Assembly: GCA_030146605.1 (NCBI GenBank)
Contig: JASLBO010000524.1
Location: 1 to 8,269 of the forward strand
DNA from: Sphingomonas sp.
GTDB taxonomy: Bacteria > Pseudomonadota > Alphaproteobacteria > Sphingomonadales > Sphingomonadaceae
Length of the DNA: 8,269 bases
Reading direction: 5' to 3'
Shown: positions 5,852 to 8,269 of the stretch, in pieces
Position numbering within the stretch: position 1 is the first letter of the stretch
How the letters are laid out: every line of letters begins with the position of its first letter
The notes under the pieces: model-generated
Told to the model about the DNA's origin: nothing
The model's input: only the letters and a program-made list of their open reading frames with translations
Database searches by the model: none
Made by a program: the position numbers and the translations under genes

Positions 5852-8266
5852 TCAATCGAGCCGCATCGCCTCCGCCGCGATCCCCTCGGCCTCGATCAGC
5901 AGCGCATCCTCGGCGGTGCCCTGCGGGGTGCGTTCGCGGCCGATCATGATCAGCACCGGCACCGCCATCGGACTGACGCGCGCCAGATCCACGTGCAGCA
6001 TCGTATCGGCGGCGGTATCGAGCAGATGCGCGAGCCGGCCGACATCGGTCATCCGCGCGCGCGCATCCGCCCAGGCCGCCTTGAGCAGCAGATGGTCGGG
6101 CTCGTATTTGCGCAGCACGTCGTAGATCAGGTCGGTGGAGAAAGTCACCTGACGCCCGCTCTTCTTCTTGCCGGGGTGCTGGCGTTCGACCAGCCCGCCG
6201 ATGATTGCCACTTCCCGAAACGCGCGCTTGAGCAACGCCGATTGCTGCACCCAGTCGACGAATTCGTGCTCGAGGATGTCGGGTGAGAACAAGGCGGCCG
6301 GATCGGTGATCTTCTCGAGCCCGTAGACCGCCAGCGCATAATCGTTGGCGACGAAGCCCAAGGGCTTGAGCCCCATCGCCTCCATCCGCCGGGTGATCAG
6401 CATGCCGAGCGACTGGTGCGCGTTCCAGCCCTCGAAGCTGTACGCGACCATGTGGTGCTTGCCCTCGTGCGGGAAGGTCTCGACCAGCAATTGCTTCGGG
6501 GCGGGGATCGCCGAGCGGAGTTCCTGCATTTCGAGCCATTCGCGAACATCGTCGGGGAATCGCCGCCACTGGCTGCGATCATGCAGGAACACGCGGACCC
6601 GATCGGCGAGCGTCGAGGTGATCGCCAGCCGCGCCCCCATATAGGAGACGTAGCGCGCCTGCTTCGCGCTCGCCCGCACGATCAGGTCGGTGAGCTCGAC
6701 CCGCTCGACCTCGAGGCTGAGCCCGGCGAAGAAGAAGGTGTCGCCCGGCGAGAGCTGCGATCCGAACGCCTCCTCGACCTTGCCCAGCCGCCGCCCGTTC
6801 TTGAAGCGCACGTCGAGCATCGGCGCCTCGACGATGATCCCCGCGTTGAGCCGATGCTGCGCGATGAAAGAAGGTTTGGTCACGCGCCACAGCCCGTCCT
6901 GCCCCCTGGTCAGCCGCTTGAACTTGTCATAGGCGCGCAAGCTGTAGCCGCCATCGGCGATGAAGCTGAGGACGCGGTCGAAAACCTCCTGCTCGAGCGC
7001 CGAATAGGGCAATGCTGCACGTACTTCCTGCAGCATTTCCGCAGCATCGAACGGTGCCGCGCACGCGCAGGCCATGATGTGCTGCGCCAGCACGTCGAGC
7101 GCGCCGGGGCGGAAGACGTCGGGATCGAGTTCGCCCTGCTCGACCGCGTCGAGCGCCGCGCGCGCCTCGAGATATTCGAAGCGATTGCCCGGCACGAGCA
7201 CCGCCTCGGAGGATTCGTCGAGCCGGTGATTGGCGCGCCCGATCCGCTGGAGCAGCCGCGACGACCCCTTGGGGGCGCCCATCTGGATCACGCAATCGAC
7301 ATCGCCCCAATCGACTCCGAGATCGAGGCTCGCGGTCGCCACCAATGCGCGCAATTTGCCGTCGGCCATCGCCTGCTCGGCCTTGCGCCGCGCTTCGAGG
7401 CTGAGGCTGCCGTGGTGCACTCCGATCGGCAGCTTCATCTCATTGGCCTTCCACAGCTGCTGGAAGACCAGTTCGGCGAGCCCGCGGGTGTTGCAGAAGA
7501 CGATCGTGGTGCGGTGCGTCTCGATCTCGGCCATTACCTGCGGGATCGCATAGACGCCCGAATGCCCCGCCCAGGGAACGCGGCCCTCGGGGAGCAGGAT
7601 CGCGATGTCCGGATCGGCACCCTTCTCGCCCTGCACCAGCCGCACCCGGTCGATATCCCCGTCGGGCGCGAGCCATGCGCGATAACCGTCGGGATCGGCC
7701 ACGGTAGCGGACAATGCAACGCGGCGCATATCGGGTGCGAGCCGCTGGAGCCGCGCCATCGCCAGCGCGAGCAGGTCGCCGCGCTTGCCGGTGGCGAAGG
7801 CGTGGACCTCGTCGATGACCACCGTCCTGAGCCCGGCGAACATGGTCAGGCTGTCCTCGTAGGACAGCAACAGGCTCAGTGATTCGGGGGTGGTGAGCAG
7901 TATCTCGGGCGGCCGCGCGCGCTGGCGCACTTTCCGATCAGGCGGCGTGTCGCCGGTGCGCGTCTCGACGCGGATCGACACGCCCATCTCGTCGATCGGC
8001 GTGAGCAGATTGCGCTGGACGTCGACCGCCAGCGCCTTGAGCGGCGAGATGTAGAGCGTGTGCAACCCTTGCGTCGGGCGCTCGATCAGCTCGACCAGGG
8101 TGGGCAGAAACCCCGACAAGGTCTTGCCCGCGCCGGTGGCGGCGACGAGCAGCGCATGCTCGCCTTGGCGCGCTGAGGCAAGCATGTCGAGCTGATGCCG
8201 CCGCGGGCTCCAGCCGCGCGCGGCAAACCAGTCGGTCAGTAATTTGGGCAGATCGGCGTCGGACAC
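5852..8266 (-). CDS. Lhr-type DEXH helicase, ligase-associated DNA damage response family
   Basis: This ATP-dependent DNA helicase belongs to the Lhr-Core superfamily 2 group that usually travels with an ATP-dependent DNA ligase, an exonuclease and the endonuclease PdeM in a proposed DNA repair pathway. At least 804 residues are present, the normal length. Motifs in order are RRHQLDML (22-29, Q-motif-like), ATGAGKT (43-49, Walker A), SPLKALAVD (74-82), TTPESL (125-130), DEVH (152-155, Walker B), SAT (186-188), IVFCNTR (255-261), TASLDLGVDWGDVD (311-324) and QRIGRANHR (340-348, motif VI). The rest is the Lhr winged-helix and beta-barrel region and the DEAD/H-associated C-terminal domain, for example FPHEGKHHMVAYSFEGWNAH near 595-614. 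GTG at 8266 is a sensible start three bases from the window edge. The frame stays open beyond it, so an upstream start cannot be excluded. Ligase and exonuclease genes, if present, would lie upstream outside the window. No pdeM follows. Confidence 0.92.
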   Translation of the reverse strand: MSDADLPKLLTDWFAARGWSPRRHQLDMLASARQGEHALLVAATGAGKTLSGFLPTLVELIERPTQGLHTLYISPLKALAVDVQRNLLTPIDEMGVSIRVETRTGDTPPDRKVRQRARPPEILLTTPESLSLLLSYEDSLTMFAGLRTVVIDEVHAFATGKRGDLLALAMARLQRLAPDMRRVALSATVADPDGYRAWLAPDGDIDRVRLVQGEKGADPDIAILLPEGRVPWAGHSGVYAIPQVMAEIETHRTTIVFCNTRGLAELVFQQLWKANEMKLPIGVHHGSLSLEARRKAEQAMADGKLRALVATASLDLGVDWGDVDCVIQMGAPKGSSRLLQRIGRANHRLDESSEAVLVPGNRFEYLEARAALDAVEQGELDPDVFRPGALDVLAQHIMACACAAPFDAAEMLQEVRAALPYSALEQEVFDRVLSFIADGGYSLRAYDKFKRLTRGQDGLWRVTKPSFIAQHRLNAGIIVEAPMLDVRFKNGRRLGKVEEAFGSQLSPGDTFFFAGLSLEVERVELTDLIVRASAKQARYVSYMGARLAITSTLADRVRVFLHDRSQWRRFPDDVREWLEMQELRSAIPAPKQLLVETFPHEGKHHMVAYSFEGWNAHQSLGMLITRRMEAMGLKPLGFVANDYALAVYGLEKITDPAALFSPDILEHEFVDWVQQSALLKRAFREVAIIGGLVERQHPGKKKSGRQVTFSTDLIYDVLRKYEPDHLLLKAAWADARARMTDVGRLAHLLDTAADTMLHVDLARVSPMAVPVLIMIGRERTPQGTAEDALLIEAEGIAAEAMRLD

Positions 8267-8269
8267 CCG

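Noticed and set aside
6416..7882. A 488-codon open frame on the + strand opposite the helicase
   Set aside because: It is antisense to conserved helicase motifs and its composition is typical of a GC-skew artefact.

Overview
The window looks like chromosomal DNA of a GC-rich alphaproteobacterium, most likely a sphingomonad (Sphingomonas or a close relative). This rests on the strong G/C bias at third codon positions, the style of the SerA and HisZ proteins, and the Lhr-type repair helicase. It is an inference from pattern memory; no database search was run.

Layout. The left 3.3 kb is read on the + strand: serA (129-1706, D-3-phosphoglycerate dehydrogenase, serine synthesis), a small DUF559 endonuclease-fold gene (1835-2224), and hisZ (2225-3319, regulatory subunit of ATP phosphoribosyltransferase, histidine synthesis). 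The right 5 kb is read on the - strand, in transcription order: an Lhr-type DEXH helicase of the ligase-associated DNA damage response family (8266-5852, 5' end at the window edge), a secreted or periplasmic protein with two retropepsin-like lobes (5810-4815), and a mannitol-dehydrogenase/fructuronate-reductase family oxidoreductase (4771-3341). The two blocks converge with only 21 bases between hisZ and the oxidoreductase.

The most interesting part is a family of GC-rich palindromic repeats confined to the serA-hisZ side. Each unit has a core of two 10-base arms (CCCTCTCCCC / GGGGAGAGGG) around a 3-base spacer, plus an asymmetric tail ending in GAGGGGCAG. Five units are present: 1-31 (cut by the window edge), 72-110, 1725-1787 (with an extra internal hairpin), 1798-1836 and 2180-2218. 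The last two form 39-base inverted repeats (37 of 39 identical by eye) exactly around the DUF559 gene. The left copy supplies its ribosome-binding site and GTG start. The right copy encodes its last 14 or so residues and provides the ribosome-binding site of hisZ. The pair at 1-110 has the same inward-facing geometry but holds only 40 bases instead of a gene. The arrangement looks like a small nuclease-plus-palindrome mobile unit, with gene-carrying and gene-less forms, inserted into a serine/histidine biosynthetic operon.

The remaining genes are ordinary housekeeping or accessory metabolism. The tandem retropepsin protein and the absence of a PdeM-type endonuclease gene directly after the helicase are secondary points of interest. 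No RNA genes, CRISPR arrays or insertion-sequence transposases were seen.
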